A stretch of DNA of 64,000 nucleotides from Mariannaea sp. PMI_226 (Eukaryota; Ascomycota; Sordariomycetes; Hypocreales; Nectriaceae). Positions 37,201 through 49,800 of the stretch are shown one piece after another (the first letter of the stretch is position 1; each line of letters starts with the position of its first letter). Under the pieces are notes generated by a model. It had not been told where the DNA came from. It did no database searches and saw only the letters and a program-made list of their open reading frames with translations. The position numbers and the translations under genes were made by a program. The DNA lies in the NCBI GenBank assembly GCA_024336345.1, contig JANFOG010000009.1, positions 1,364,001 through 1,428,000 on the forward strand. The letters are read 5' to 3'.

Positions 37201-40200
37201 TGCATCGGCCACTAGTTAGTGAGGGGTGGTCCAGATGCATCGCTGGGCCGTGGGAGACGCGAATGGGTTACTGAACTGGGCCTTTCCAATCAAGCTCTTT
37301 GATTGGATTATGCAAATCGAATAAGTTTCCGTTGAAACCGAAAACAGGCCACTTTCAAGGCAGCGAATTGTTCCAGATCCAGCCCCTGTGCGGGTAAATA
37401 TCTTAGCTTGCAACGCTACGCCATCTGTTCGTTTTCTAAATCCCTGCTTCCCGACCACTAATTTGCTCTCGTAAATGGTATCAAGCCATCCCAATGTAGA
37501 CTGGCCTCGAATAGGTAAGCAAATGGAGGAGCATTTACAATGGCCAGGAAATGTCTCGTCTAGGATCCTTACTTGGAGCATGGTTTGAACGTGGGCATCT
37601 TGAAGGAGGAGTTGGACGTCTCAACAGAAGCAGATTACTCATCCGGACCGCGTTGCAAAGCCCCAATTGACTATTGCTCAGGTGGCTTATCAGATTTTGC
37701 CATCGTTAGCACGTGACTTGAGGGAGGTCCTGTGGCGATTGATGTCATGGGTGAGGCAGAGGACTGCTGAATTGGGCGTTCGAAATTGATACTGAGATAG
37801 ACTTGCAGATTTGTTATTGGGTGAAATGTTTAGATTTATCACTTGAATAGATATATCGAATCTCATTCGGTTGGCGAACATTTGTGAAAATGGGTGCTCA
37901 TCCATTCAGACCACAACGGCTACAGTCAACGCTTGCTACTTTCGCATCAGCTCCATTCATCGTGAATTGACGACAACGTCAAAGCTCTGTCCCAAATTAG
38001 TGATTAGTATACATTTTAGACTGGATTTGAAAGTGGATAAGCCTGCGTCATATCTTCACCGCATGAATCCTGAAAAGCGGAAGTACGTTTGTGGGATCTC
38101 TATAGCCATGGAAAGGCTATCCTCGTTGAGCAAGTCATCAAAATGCGCGTCCCTGGAGAAAAATTTCATGCCCGTGATCAATCTCTATGAATTCAAGATG
38201 CGGGTCGGTCGGTGAGATCCGTCGGTCTGCTCCATAATGTTCGCTATGTCTACTACTTGCTAGTTCTTGGCTTCCGCGGAGATGAAAGCAATGGACATCA
38301 CGAGGGAGGAAACCATCGGTGGAGTATATAGCGCAACACATTCCGCCGCAACAAATTCGCCGAGTGAAGAGTATAAGACCCTCGGGATGCAACGTTTTAT
38401 CCGTAGAGATGTGTCATCTTCATCATGGATTTTATGCCCATGTGCTTGTTTGTCCGTTGCGGTGGACCACCCACCGGACACTAAGCTTGCTGACAAAATT
38501 GTAGAAGTGAGATATTGAAAGAGCTATGAAGCAAGTCTCACTTGGCAAATTCGATTGGAAGAGAGAATAAGAGGTATGCTCAGTGCCTATATCACATATT
38601 GCTACTCGCAATGGGGCCTGCTATGTCTTCCTGGCAGTCATCTATCTGGTACTAGTATCCCAAGTAAGGAAAACTCTTCAAAAGGTTCATCAGTGTCATC
38701 CAAGCACAATACCTATTTTCCAGCGCTATGAATCTACTTATCTCTCTGGTACTAATGTTGGCCTTGTCAACCGCTTCAATGACTCAATATTACAGCACGC
38801 CCTGAGGGGCCGCCACGGAACACATATCCTGGGTACTTTGTTCAGGAATCGCTATAGTCATCATCACTGGCACTTCTGGGTGAATGACGGTGCCTGAGCC
38901 AAGACAGCACGGATGTGGACTAACAAGAACCCAGTAATCAAGCAGGTGTAGTTACAAAAAGATGATGCCTCACAAGGTGTGCGCGGCTAGAATGGGTCAT
39001 CAATACATTCAAGGTCCATCCTAGGGGGAATGAAGTCTAAGAAGTAAGGTCAAGGACTAGTTGATAGCTAGACAGACGTCTAGATATTAGCTGTTACCTT
39101 ATGTTTCCGATGACATTTTACTCTGTTCTGGCCAATCTTTCAATGCCATAACTTTGTTCCACTTTCGTTATATCTGAAAGTTTCTTATAGTACATATATA
39201 CATCTGGAATGTGTTGACAGGTCAAGAGAAAGAACACAATAACTAGCCCATGGCGGACTGTATTATTTCACTACTCACCACTTTTCGGAGTATTTTCAAA
39301 TAACTTGAGCTGAGACAAGTCGGCCTTGTGTTATACCAGGTAGGGATCCTCAGTCTCAAACAACAGCTTCGACCAATTCCCCATTCCGGGTGCGGACGAT
39401 GACTTGTGTATGCAGAGAATGATTTAGGAAGCTGGAAAAGGTGACCAGCAATGCCTGTCCAACAGAGAGTACAGAAAACACAGCCCATAATTCTCGGTCC
39501 TGAGAAGCAAAACTGAACTGGGCTAGTGCATTATCCGCCAAGAAAACATAAGTCTTACGGCAGCTTATTTAACATACCGATGGTCGCCATTATATGCTGT
39601 GTAATTGATAGGAGATAGCCAGTTATTGGTTAATTCGAGATACTCTGAATCCAGTCTATGCATGGCTTGATTGAAAGCAACTTAAGATGCAAGACAGCGC
39701 GACTCTATCGCGATAAGCGCTTCTACAGGACACACTTTATGTTGTCACCTCAGAAAGAGATCCTCTGAGGACTTAGGAGAACCTTAGGAAGATGATTGAA
39801 AGAGCAAGGAGCTTTAACGTTTCCTATTATACGGTAACTACCCGTTAGAGATGTAGGAAGCCTACAAAGTAATCGTCAAGAGGCACTAGCTGTAAATTTT
39901 ACCCATGACTCGCTCATCAGGTCGGACCGTTCCTCGGACCGCTTTAATCTTCTCTTACTATTGGCTGCTTTCAAATTTACGTACCACAATGAGTTCAACC
40001 TTTTTGGTCTCCAACTCGGCTGAGAAACACCTCATTAGTTTGCTTGCAAGTTCAACCGGTGAGTTCTTATATAGAAATAGCTGACTGGAATCGGACGATC
40101 GTTGAAGCTCTCTGAGCTAAATGAATAGAGGATGCAAGCGAAGGGGCTTCCTATAGATTCGGCAAAGCTCATAGCAAAAAGGCGAGGTGAGAGGAGGGCA

Positions 40201-40440
40201 GTTAAAGACATCAGTCCACAATAAGTCGGGGCTTTATATGTCAGAGTAAATGATGTTACGATGGAAGAAAGCAGCGTCTCTTTAATTTCCGTATCTCGAA
40301 CTGTTTGAGGTATATTCATCAATCTGGAGGGTAGTCCTCTGGAATAAACATTTACGCAAAGAGACCTGATCATAGCGCCACTATTGAAAATCATTGCGAA
40401 TTGGACATCCATTTTCGTGCAACAACGTGACCATTCCGGA
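34265..40440. other. Six-kilobase stretch without a supportable gene
   Basis: Starts with the P450nor promoter (AT-rich TATA-like sequence at 34321-34330). It contains an ATT/GTT microsatellite at 35205-35253 and scattered short frames (near 36145-36435, 37216-37581, 38138-38518, 38583-38897 and 39243-39541), some with hydrophobic segments, none with a start, splice pattern or motif I recognise. Decayed genes or transposon remnants are possible. I see no terminal repeats or transposase signature. Confidence 0.45.
35205..35253. repeat. ATT/GTT trinucleotide microsatellite
   Basis: Imperfect run of att and gtt/gct triplets (attattattgttgttgctg and onward to about 35253) in intergenic DNA. No coding role. 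Confidence 0.8.
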
Positions 40441-42307
40441 TCAGTTGGCAACGCCCTTATCGAAGTGCAAGCTCTGGACATTGCAGAATGCCTTCAATCC
40501 GCTTGCGCCTAATTCACTGCCAATACCGCTTTCCTTGTGGCCACCAAACGTCGCCATGGGAGTCAGATCAAAGTGCGTGTTAATCCATACGCTTCCAGCT
40601 TCGATCTGCTTGGCAACACTCGCTGCCTTGTCTAGATCCTTGGTCCAAACGGAGGCGCCCAAGCCCATGGCGCTATTGTTTGCTCGAGCAATAACGTCAT
40701 CTTCATCCTTCCAAGACAATAGAGGTACGATAGGGCCTGGATTCGCGATCAGTTATTGGTCATTTTGAAGGAAGATGGGAGGAAAGTTCAACATACCGAA
40801 TGGCTCTTCAACCACGATTCTCGAGTCCTCAGCAGGTCGATCGATGACGGTCGGAGTAATGAAATAACCGGAAGAGGGTTCGATCTTGCCTCCAACCGCT
40901 ACCTTCCAGCCTTGCCTCTCGATATCATCGAAAAATGTCTTGACACGTTCATACTGCATCGAGTTCTGAACAGGTCCGTGGCTAATTCCTTCTTGCGAAC
41001 CATCTCCAAGTGCATAAGACTTGACGTGTTTGACTAAAGAGTCTCTGAATTGCTCATAAATAGACTCGTGGACGTAAATACGCTTCACGTTAAGGCAGAC
41101 CTATTGTCGGGTTAGGAAACGTTCCATAGGGTTATGAGCTTCAATTTGATGGCTTACCTGGCCTGAGTTGATGAAAGCAAAGAGGGCAACCTATAAGAGA
41201 TTATTAGCCAACCGTACAGTCGATAAGAAGTCTACTCGTGAGGCGTAGTCTCGTGTGTACCAACCTTTTCAGCAACCGCGTCAATGTCTACATCTGGGAA
41301 AACAATTGCGGGGTCATTTCCGCCACTGTGAGTTCAACTTAGTAAGGACTATTCTCCATTTGAAAGCAAGCAAGCATTGCCAGGATAACTCACAGCTCTA
41401 GAGTTACTCTCTTCAAAGTCTTACTGGCGCTCTGCAAGACCAGCTTTCCTGTGGCAGTTGAGCCAGTGAAGCTGATCTTGTCAATGCCAGGGTGGCTTGT
41501 AAGCCATGGTCCCAGGTTATCATCTCCACTCAACGACTGAACGACACCAGCAGGGAAGAACTGTTGCGCCAACTCAACCACTTTCAGTCCACAGTAGGGA
41601 GTAAAAGGTCTATCGTAAAATATGTTAATGCGAGCTTTAAATGGAGTCTTGCAATCAGCACTTACGAAGGCTTGACGATGATAACGTTGCCCGTCAAGAC
41701 AGCTGGTGCAATCTTTGCCGCAGCCAAGAGCATGGGGAAGTTCCAGGGAACGATGGCAGCCACCACTCCAATCGGGGTGTACCGTGTGATGACCTTGTGC
41801 CTCTCATTATCCTCGACAACATCCTCTGGCAGACTAATGCTGGCCATACCCCGCATCCATGAAACCGCGGTGGTGACCTCCCCCGCAGCTTGCGGGAGCT
41901 AGTGGCAAGCATATTGTTAGTGAATGCCGATGATCCCCCCTCATTCTGTATTAGGAAATAAACTGAGAAAAACTCACCGGCTTGCCTTGTTCCGAGGTCA
42001 ACAGGTCACGGAATTCTGTTTGCAACTTCTCAACAGCGTCGGCAAAGGCCAAGACGGCGGCCTTTCGCTCTTCATATGGAACTTTGGACCAGCTTCGGAA
42101 AGCCTTCTTGCCAGCAGCGGTGGCGCGGTCGAGGTCATCCTTGGTTGCAACAGGAACTGGAGCCTTTGGCTTCAGGTTGGCAGGATTAACTCCGTGACGG
42201 GACTCCTTTGTTGGGGAGCTTTTGCCATTGATGATATGGACAAAGTTGTCAGTAAAGCTCAATGAGCTTGATAGGCTGTGGCCATTGGTTTCTGCGGAGG
42301 GTGCCAT
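40441..42307 (-). CDS. NAD(P)-dependent aldehyde dehydrogenase
   Basis: Seven exons (minus): 42307-41978, 41898-41666, 41609-41394, 41325-41265, 41190-41158, 41100-40797 and 40736-40441, giving 490 residues. ALDH superfamily blocks are all present: [22 protein letters not shown] core, the cofactor loop [11 protein letters not shown], the general base in VTLELGGN (Glu259) and the nucleophile in FINSGQVCLNVKR (Cys293), spaced 34 residues as in ALDH2. It ends at the usual [14 protein letters not shown] region plus a short tail. Exon 5 is only 33 nt and sits just before the catalytic Cys codon. No targeting signal, so cytosolic. The enzyme oxidises an aldehyde to its acid; the substrate is not predictable from sequence. 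Introns are 56-79 nt and all keep frame. Confidence 0.94.
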
Positions 42308-44010
42308 GTTGAAAATGAAGATTGAAAATGAAGATTGAGTGGAAGATGGTATAGAACGATGGACGAGAGTCTGGGGAGCGAGCGATGTTCATCCCGTATT
42401 ATAGAAATACCAGAAGGCGGGGTAATGTCAGGACTTGGCATCCAAAGGAAACTTTTCGGTCCGATGCCGTGATTCCTGTTGCTCGGAATCTCATATGTTC
42501 CACCGCAGGCCGTAGGTGTGCCATCTCACCTGGCCACCGATTCGGAGACAAAGCGGTCCGCGTTCCCCATGGGGCGTTGTGGAGGATGGGCAAGCCACCA
42601 AGCTAACAAGCGGCAGTCCAATCCCTGTATGGGGGAGGAGAGGAGACAAGATCGGCAAAGAGCCTGTGAGAAGGTCGGTTTAAAAGTAAGCTCAGACTTG
42701 AGGTCCATTGACTATTGTAAGAATATCAATATCCTGACTTTGGAAATCCAATGAAACGAACTACGATGAGAATTATGTGTTTCGTTGAGGGTGGAAGGGT
42801 AAGTGGCAACAAAAACTAGTGCCGCGGTTGGCGTCCCGAGCTGAAAGTAGACGATGGCACTTCGCGTCATCAAGGACCTGAATCCTTCATCCTAACCAGA
42901 GGGCCGCGTGTGCCGCGAGGAAGAAGATAATTGGCTTGTGGCCAGTCAAATCCTAATTTGTGAAAGGCAGCCTGCTAGCTATACAATAACACCGACATCT
43001 AGAATACGGCCGCCATTAAGATGACAATCGGAGACGCGAGGCTGGCATAGGGCTGTGCCAAGTTCCAAGACGAGCTCAACATATAAGCAGCAGCGTCTAG
43101 ATGTGGTCAGTGTGTACAGGGCTGATCCTCATAATATTGTGGACCTTGTGTAGATAAGGTATTTCGTATTTTACGGTGACAGTTTCAAGATTGCCTAGTC
43201 TAAGGTACAGGCCTGTACCACCTATGGCATCTAGGCTGTAAGGTGATGGAGTGAATGTATACTTATACTACCATATTCTTTCATTAAGTTACCCTTATTT
43301 TTGGGCTTTTCGTTGCTGCTCAATACTGCTACTGTCAATGTGGCTCGACTCCTCTATCCTGGTCCTTTTTGCGAACTCCTCACTATCACTGACTTGATGA
43401 TTGTTATGGTACTAACAGTTGTGAAAGGGCATCATCATGCAGATGCAGCTTGTGCTCATGCCGGACCAATGCCCAATCCTGTTACAGTGGACCTACACGA
43501 GTAACATGCATGAGTTTATTCCATGACTGGGGCAGTTTGGTGCCACCCCAAGACTTTGAGGTCAGAGAGTGCATGTGAATGGTCTCTTATCTATAAGCAG
43601 TTTTGGAGTATCTTTACCTCGGTTTTCAAAAAGACCCATATTCAACCGTTGAAGAGCACTAGGCGTTCGATGACATTGACTTCACCATGAATATGATAGC
43701 GCACCAGTGAGTATTCTGCCGGAGTTGACTTTTGAATGAATTTACAATCATTTCGAGAAATATAAAATAAGAATATGTTACAGCGTTTCCTTTCGGTCAG
43801 TCACTGCCTTGACAACTCAATATCTTCACTGAATTTATCCTGAAACAAAGACAACTTGAAGACATCCGCAGATCTACATCTTAACGCCGGCGCCTAAAGT
43901 ATCTTGACCCTCAAAAACCATGTCGTTATTCCGCAACAGCAGACGAAAATGACAGAATTAGATTTGGCATAACAGAAGTGCACACCCCCAAAAAGTTCTG
44001 GTCACTCCAA
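42308..44010. other. Intergenic, no gene supported
   Basis: Upstream region of the aldehyde dehydrogenase (minus) and 3' flank of the membrane protein gene (minus). Overlapping short frames on both strands around 42385-42750 show no domain character. Confidence 0.5.
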
Positions 44011-45188
44011 CTATGGCTTCTTCATTTTTCCACTGTACAAGCGCGCTACAAGAATTTCTTCCCTTACAAGCCAGATAAAAAGCAACAGTGTTCCGGGACC
44101 AAAAACAACTCCAATAAGGGCAGTGATGGCAATACTTTGTGCGTATCGCAAGTCATAGACACCTTGGGCTCCAAGGTCGCGAAACTGAAGGGCCAGCCAT
44201 AAGACTACTGCTGCGAAACTACAGATATAGTCATACTGTAGAACTAGTCGCATTGCCAGGTCGATTGCTTCTGGCTTCTGGAAGAGATTTTGTGGGACGA
44301 ATATTGCTGACCACGAATATGTCGACTGAGATAGAGAGTACCACCAGACCGCGCTGTTGATCAATGCGAGAGTACCAACCGTCACTCTGATAGTTGAGAG
44401 CTGGACCTGGTGTGACGTATTGTTTGGAGTCTGTTTGAACAAGAGACCAAACACATTTGAGAGCACGAAAAGAAGTATCGAACCCCATACTGGATACAAT
44501 TGCCAGACCCAGTTCCACCAATTTCTCGCCTCGAGACTTGGGTGAAAGTATGAAGGGAAAAGGGGGAGATGGTATGCTAGTAGAACTGTAGGCAGTACTG
44601 CCACACAAGAAGCGCCATTTCGGAGGACGAAATTATCAGAAGTGAGATTTTTGACCGATGAGAAAACATAAAAGAAGTAAAAGTATAGAGGGCCAAGGAT
44701 GCCGACGCCGCCCAACTGAGCGAAAAAAGCGAGGAGAAATGGACTGTAAACAGAGTCAGAAAACGCCAGTCGCCAGTGGAAGAGCGAGCTCACTATGCAA
44801 AAAGTGTGCCACTGTGGACAGGCCTCAGGGATTCGAAAAACAAGATTGCGTATATCCCAGCAAATTCTGCAAGAAAAACGAGTGACTGCCAATATGCCCG
44901 CTCGTCGCCGAAAAACTGCAACTGGGCAAACGCAACGGTGATAGGCGCGAAAACTGCATCAATAAATTGGAGGCCATAGAAGTTGCGTATGATGGGCACC
45001 TCTAATCCGTTCCATTCGAACAAGGAATTGTCGAGAACTCTTTCGATGGCGTAGCCGAAAGGCTCAGCGAAGGAGAAGGCATTGACCATGATCATAGACA
45101 ACACGAGAATGGGCAGTGCTACAAAAGCACGCCAAAGTCGGTTGTCATGACGGAAACCTTTTGTTCTTTCAACCTCTGTAGAAGGCAT
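44011..45188 (-). CDS. Polytopic membrane protein of unknown function
   Basis: Exons (minus) are 45188-44794 and 44743-44011, giving 375 residues. The 50-nt intron has canonical gtgagc and tttacag ends with a ctgac branch site, and its removal joins ...HSGTLFAY to PFLLAFFAQLGGVG in frame. About eight hydrophobic stretches span the protein, among them ALPILVLSMIMVNAF, ITVAFAQLQF, SILLFVLSNVFGLLF and SIAITALIGVVFGPGTLLLFIWLV; the C-terminus is short and basic (SGKMKKP). No signal peptide other than the first helix and no transporter signature (MFS, ABC, SAT4) that I can see. Proteins of this size and shape sit in some fungal secondary-metabolite clusters as membrane enzymes or accessory proteins, but I cannot assign it to one. 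Function unknown. Confidence 0.8.
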
Positions 45189-45881
45189 TTTTTTGTTCTT
45201 GACTGCGATGTGCAAGGACTTGGAGAAGCGGTTACCTTTTATTCTTGGAGACGACTTTTTGAACGGCCTCAGCTCGGTCGCTGATAGGTTGAGTCAGCCG
45301 GCTGCCAGGCGGTAATCTCCCGCCCTCCCGGCAAGCGAGGTGGGAGCTTACAAAACCCTCCTTTTGAAGGATTATCCCACCGGATAATAAGCAATTATGA
45401 GTCACCTTTCACTTAAATTCATTCGGATCTTAATAATGAAACGTCTCACTGCTGTGGAAAATAAAGCGTCATAGTAATAAGATATTTATCGATATAGCTG
45501 TAGGCTGAGAAGTCTCGAGTTACCATAGCTAGAATACAATTTTCGTAAAGCCGACGTTGGCAGACCTGCCTATGAACAGTCAAGTAGCCATGCTTGGGAA
45601 CTTTGGGTGACTATTTCAAAGGAGCCATTTCAAGGCAAAAAGCTATAGATATTTCAAAACGTAGGGTTAACTTCGTCGTCTTGGCGATGCCACAAATGCG
45701 ACGTATTGCCGCGCATGCTTGGGTACCAAAGTCGAGATTGGAGAGGGACGCAGAGGGACGCGAGGCGCAGTCAAACCGACGCACACTCAACATGATCGCC
45801 CTCGTCCTGGTTTATCATTGCGATTAGATTAGGTAGGACCATTTTCTTTCTATTTTCTACACTAAGAGGTCCCTATATATC

Positions 45882-45923
45882 TTTTTAATTTAATTTAATT
45901 TAATTCATATTTTATTTTATTTT
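45882..45923. repeat. TTTAA/TTTTA tandem repeat
   Basis: Four to five consecutive taatt units followed by three ttta-type units in non-coding DNA. Confidence 0.75.
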
Positions 45924-46293
45924 CGCTGAATAAATCACCTTCCTGTCAACAACGCTGAATAGACAACTCAAGATCCAGATCACGGGGGTGCTTGGCCAGA
46001 TGAAAACAGGGCACCCTGATTGGTCAGATGTAATACGGCCAACCGGAAAATTGATGGGCATACGACGACAGGCATCTGAGCATTGGGGGCATGTATTGGC
46101 CCTGCCTCAAAGGCTTGGACGAACTCCAGTTTCCTTGACCCTGAAAGACGCAGTTGTCTGTGGTCACAGCGTGATTTTCTCTCATCGTATCCAATCCCCC
46201 TCGCTTAAGCAGGTACAGTTGGCCGCTTGTATCAGGGGACTCAGACCCCTGAATTGGCCTCAGAAGGCTATCGCACAATCCAATCAGGCATTG

Positions 46294-46533
46294 TTAGATT
46301 TGCACTTTCGGAGCCTCGTATTTCAGCTCGGCATGAAAAATCACATCCCCGTCATGTAGAGCCTCGTCAACGAGCCGCTGGACACGTGATCCGCAAGTGA
46401 TGAGGTAGTGACACGGAGGATAGGTCAGTTGATGTACGTCCACCGTCAGCCATTGAGAATCATCATGAGCGCGGTTGTAGACGCCAGCCTGGTCAAACCG
46501 GGGAACCTGGAAATAGCGCCTTTTCCCTTCCAT
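46294..46533 (-). CDS. Possible small hypothetical protein
   Basis: A 79-codon ATG-to-stop frame beginning MEGKRRYFQVPRFDQAG and ending ELKYEAPKVQI, with balanced amino-acid composition and no signal or membrane segment. There is no intron or recognisable family. It sits in the upstream region of a divergent large gene. The evidence is only an open, protein-like frame; it may be spurious. Confidence 0.22.
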   Translation of the reverse strand: MEGKRRYFQVPRFDQAGVYNRAHDDSQWLTVDVHQLTYPPCHYLITCGSRVQRLVDEALHDGDVIFHAELKYEAPKVQI

Positions 46534-46805
46534 CTTCCTACACTAAGTCTACCGAGGCGTTGCATTATACTACATCAACACGTATGGCAACTAGCCTAAA
46601 CAAGAGTCTTATCAGCCACACCATTGAGATAGTGAGCCGTGATCGGCTGCGAGGCAGATCATCGTTCGCATGACCGTGCATCAGGCTTGGATTCCACCCT
46701 TTCGGATCAGTTTCCTTGAACCATAAATACCTCGTTGTGATGTGTGAAATCCAGTGTGTCTCATCTTTATCTACCCTTCTTTCATGGAATTTGCTAGACC
46801 TCAAA

Positions 46806-49800
46806 ATGGATCCTCCGAGCATCGCTACCTCTGCCGCGACTTTGGCACGGACAGCAGGAGCTGTAAGTTCCGTCCCGACTCGATTGAAGCTTACGGACTT
46901 CATTGAGGCGGAGTTGGAGTATCGAGGTAGATGAAGTAGTGCTGACCTGTACTTAAGGTATCTCTTTGGTTCTTTGATCTGATCAACAACATCAATATTA
47001 TCGATACCAACATCAATGACCTCTCCAAAGAAGTCGAGCGCCTCACAGCTTTACTCGAGTCAGTGAAAACTGTAGTTCAGCAGTGCCAGTCGCAGGCCTT
47101 GACTCTAGCCTATCTTGATGGCCACATGTGGCGGCAGATTGACAATGCTCTCATCGACTGCAAAATCAATATTGAAGGATTACAGCGCCTCACTATCCGT
47201 CTCAATAACGAGATTAACCCAGAAGCCAAGAGCCTAGCAACGCTGTTAAAGAAGCCGAGCACACACTTCCACTTCAATGTTCATAAGGACAAAATTACGG
47301 AATACACCGGGAAGGTTTATAAATCGAACTGTGCCGTGCAGACAGCGTTGGCGGTGGTCAACGTGTAAGTTTCAATTCTGGAACCAATCCCCATCCTCCC
47401 CCAGCTAACCAAGTATGCTTTTTGAGATCTCTTATTTTCCGGACCAATGTTTCACAGGAAAGGCTGTTTCAGGAACTTGAAACCCTGAAAGAATTTTTCC
47501 AAGCGGCCCTGACAGCAGCAAATCGAACAGAAGTTGACCAGGATTCTTTCTCATCCCGACAGAACAGGAACCTCAAAAGTCTCGCCAGGGCTGCTCAGCA
47601 CTTCCATAGTCATGCAAGTTCTACAGCTAGTTCGCGCTATGGGCCTTCGCGTGCTTCCTATTCAAGTAGCCTGTGGGGTAGCGACTTCGGAGGGTTATCC
47701 GATTTTCAAAGGGACAGAATCGAACAATGGAATGACGTGTCGACGGTGGAAGAGTCTACTGAAGGTGGTACGGTTGGGTTCTCTGGCCCGAGCAACCACT
47801 CAGCGGCTTTCACCTACTTGGATACTGGGGGTCCGTCGCAGAATTCAAGTAAGAAGCACGGCACTGCTTCTTCGGGCAGTGGCGATAAAGATGAAGAAGA
47901 GTCCGATGTGGAAATCGACTCCCTAACAAACCTCAAGCAACTAGCCCGTACCAATTTTGACTCGCAAAATTATGCTAAAACTGAGCAGTGTCTGCGCCTG
48001 GCCCTGGAGCGCTCAACCAGCGATCCGTCCGTTGACTTCAGACAGCTCAAGACCCAGTTGGCACTTTGCTACTGTCTACAGGAGAAATGGAGTCTCGCCG
48101 AAGCAATCTTAGCTCCGCTAACTAAGACGGAGTCACCCTCAAATCTGCCGGTTTTTCATTTGCTGCAAGCAATAGCCCTCGCACAGCTCCAAAGTCATCG
48201 CTTCGATGACGCCTATCTCACCTGTAAACGTGTTCTACAGGGGAAGAAAAGAATTGTTGGGCGGCATAGCTACGACTACCACAAATGTCTTCTTCTCTTT
48301 GCGACTATTTGCGAGAAAAGGGGTGACATGTTGAAAGCTGAGGCTGTTCGACATTCAGTCCCACGGGGAGGTGCCATATCTGAGGACCTAATCCAAGTTC
48401 CGACGCAATATATTCTTACTCATGCAACACTTATTGACTTGGTCTTTCCTAAAAATCACCAGGCAGGTCTCGCCCCTAAAGGAGAGGTCACTGACACAAA
48501 TACTATACGCCCCAGGTCCCCTCTATCTGCCAACGGAACAGAGTTGGATTCAGAGCTGACAATCGCGGGGCGCCGGACCAGACTTGCTCCAAAGAGATCT
48601 GGAGATGGAATCTACCTTGCCGAAAATGACGAAAGAAAAGGGTTTCCGGCCGGAGAAATGGACACAGGCAAGGAGTCCTCTGTACAGAGTGTCCCTCGGG
48701 CCGATTTTACATTTCCCTTTGATGGAAAATCCGATTCTACAGCAGGTGGACCAAGTCAAGCCACTGGAAAAAGCTACGCAGTAACTAGCAACAGACAGAC
48801 ACTGATGGGTTCGCATGAGACTACGGCTCTGTCAGACGATTCTCGGTACCTCCATCCAAATCGGTATCACCAGCAGCTGATTCGCAACTCGTCAGTGCAA
48901 TCTCCGCAACAGCCATCCCCAAAGAAACACATAAAAAGTCCCTACCTCCATACAGACATACCGAGCTCTGACTCTAGTGTACCGGGTAAGGTTAGCGGCC
49001 AGAGTTCGTTGTCTGTGCAGAGCTTTCCACGGCGTTTGAATCCAAGCCAGTCACGGGCTGTCGGTAACAGAAACAAGCTCATAAGGAGAATTAATGGCCG
49101 GACACTGCTGAGAAACATGGATACTCTGAGAATCGCTGATGAGCTTACGGTTAACAGCCAAGGGGCCCACTCACAGAGTTCGAGTCTGGACACAGCAGAT
49201 GGCCCATCGCCATCAATGATAAGTCCGACAAGGCCTTTCAATCGTCCCTCAGAGGATCAAGGACTAGAACTTTTAGTACATCAGATGCAGGATGCCCAAA
49301 TAACATCAGCCAAGCCAAATATTGACCTGATCGACGAAGTGAAAGATCTTCCGACCCTTCCCCAAACGGTTGTTGAGGGGATCCAGAGAACTGTCACCAG
49401 CGACTCACACTCCACTCTCGAAGTCGCCACGAATGCTTCTAACCACTCTTCACGGCCATCTCGCATTGATACCGCCCTAATTACGAGAGTTAAATCTTCC
49501 ATTGATATGGCATGCCAGGATTCTCTCAGGATAAGATGGACAGTACAGAAGGACATCGGTAATATTGGTCGGACAAGGCCATTTGGCAGGTCCGGTACAC
49601 CGCAATTTCTTCCAATCTGTAAAGAATCTCCTAGTTCCGGAGCTTGTTTCGTTGGCGTTTGTATAGGTTTCGAAACTCCCACTTCAATCATACTCAGGAG
49701 GGGGCAGACTGGTATTACAATATGCGAGATGCCAGCGATATCGACGGTTAGCCCTCGTCTCTATCCAGACCCAACTGCTGGCCCTCAGTCTGGATTAAAG

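Larger units (their letters stand above)
45189..46805. other. Intergenic with AT repeat and one small frame
   Basis: Contains a TTTAA-type tandem repeat at 45882-45923 and a 79-codon minus-strand ATG frame at 46294-46533 listed separately. The remainder shows nothing gene-like. The last part is the promoter of the STAND-N/Hsp70-like gene. Confidence 0.45.

Noticed and set aside
40035..40481. 148-codon minus-strand frame overlapping the end of the aldehyde dehydrogenase
   Set aside because: Out of frame with the true C-terminus, no ATG at its start, composition of read-through 3' UTR.
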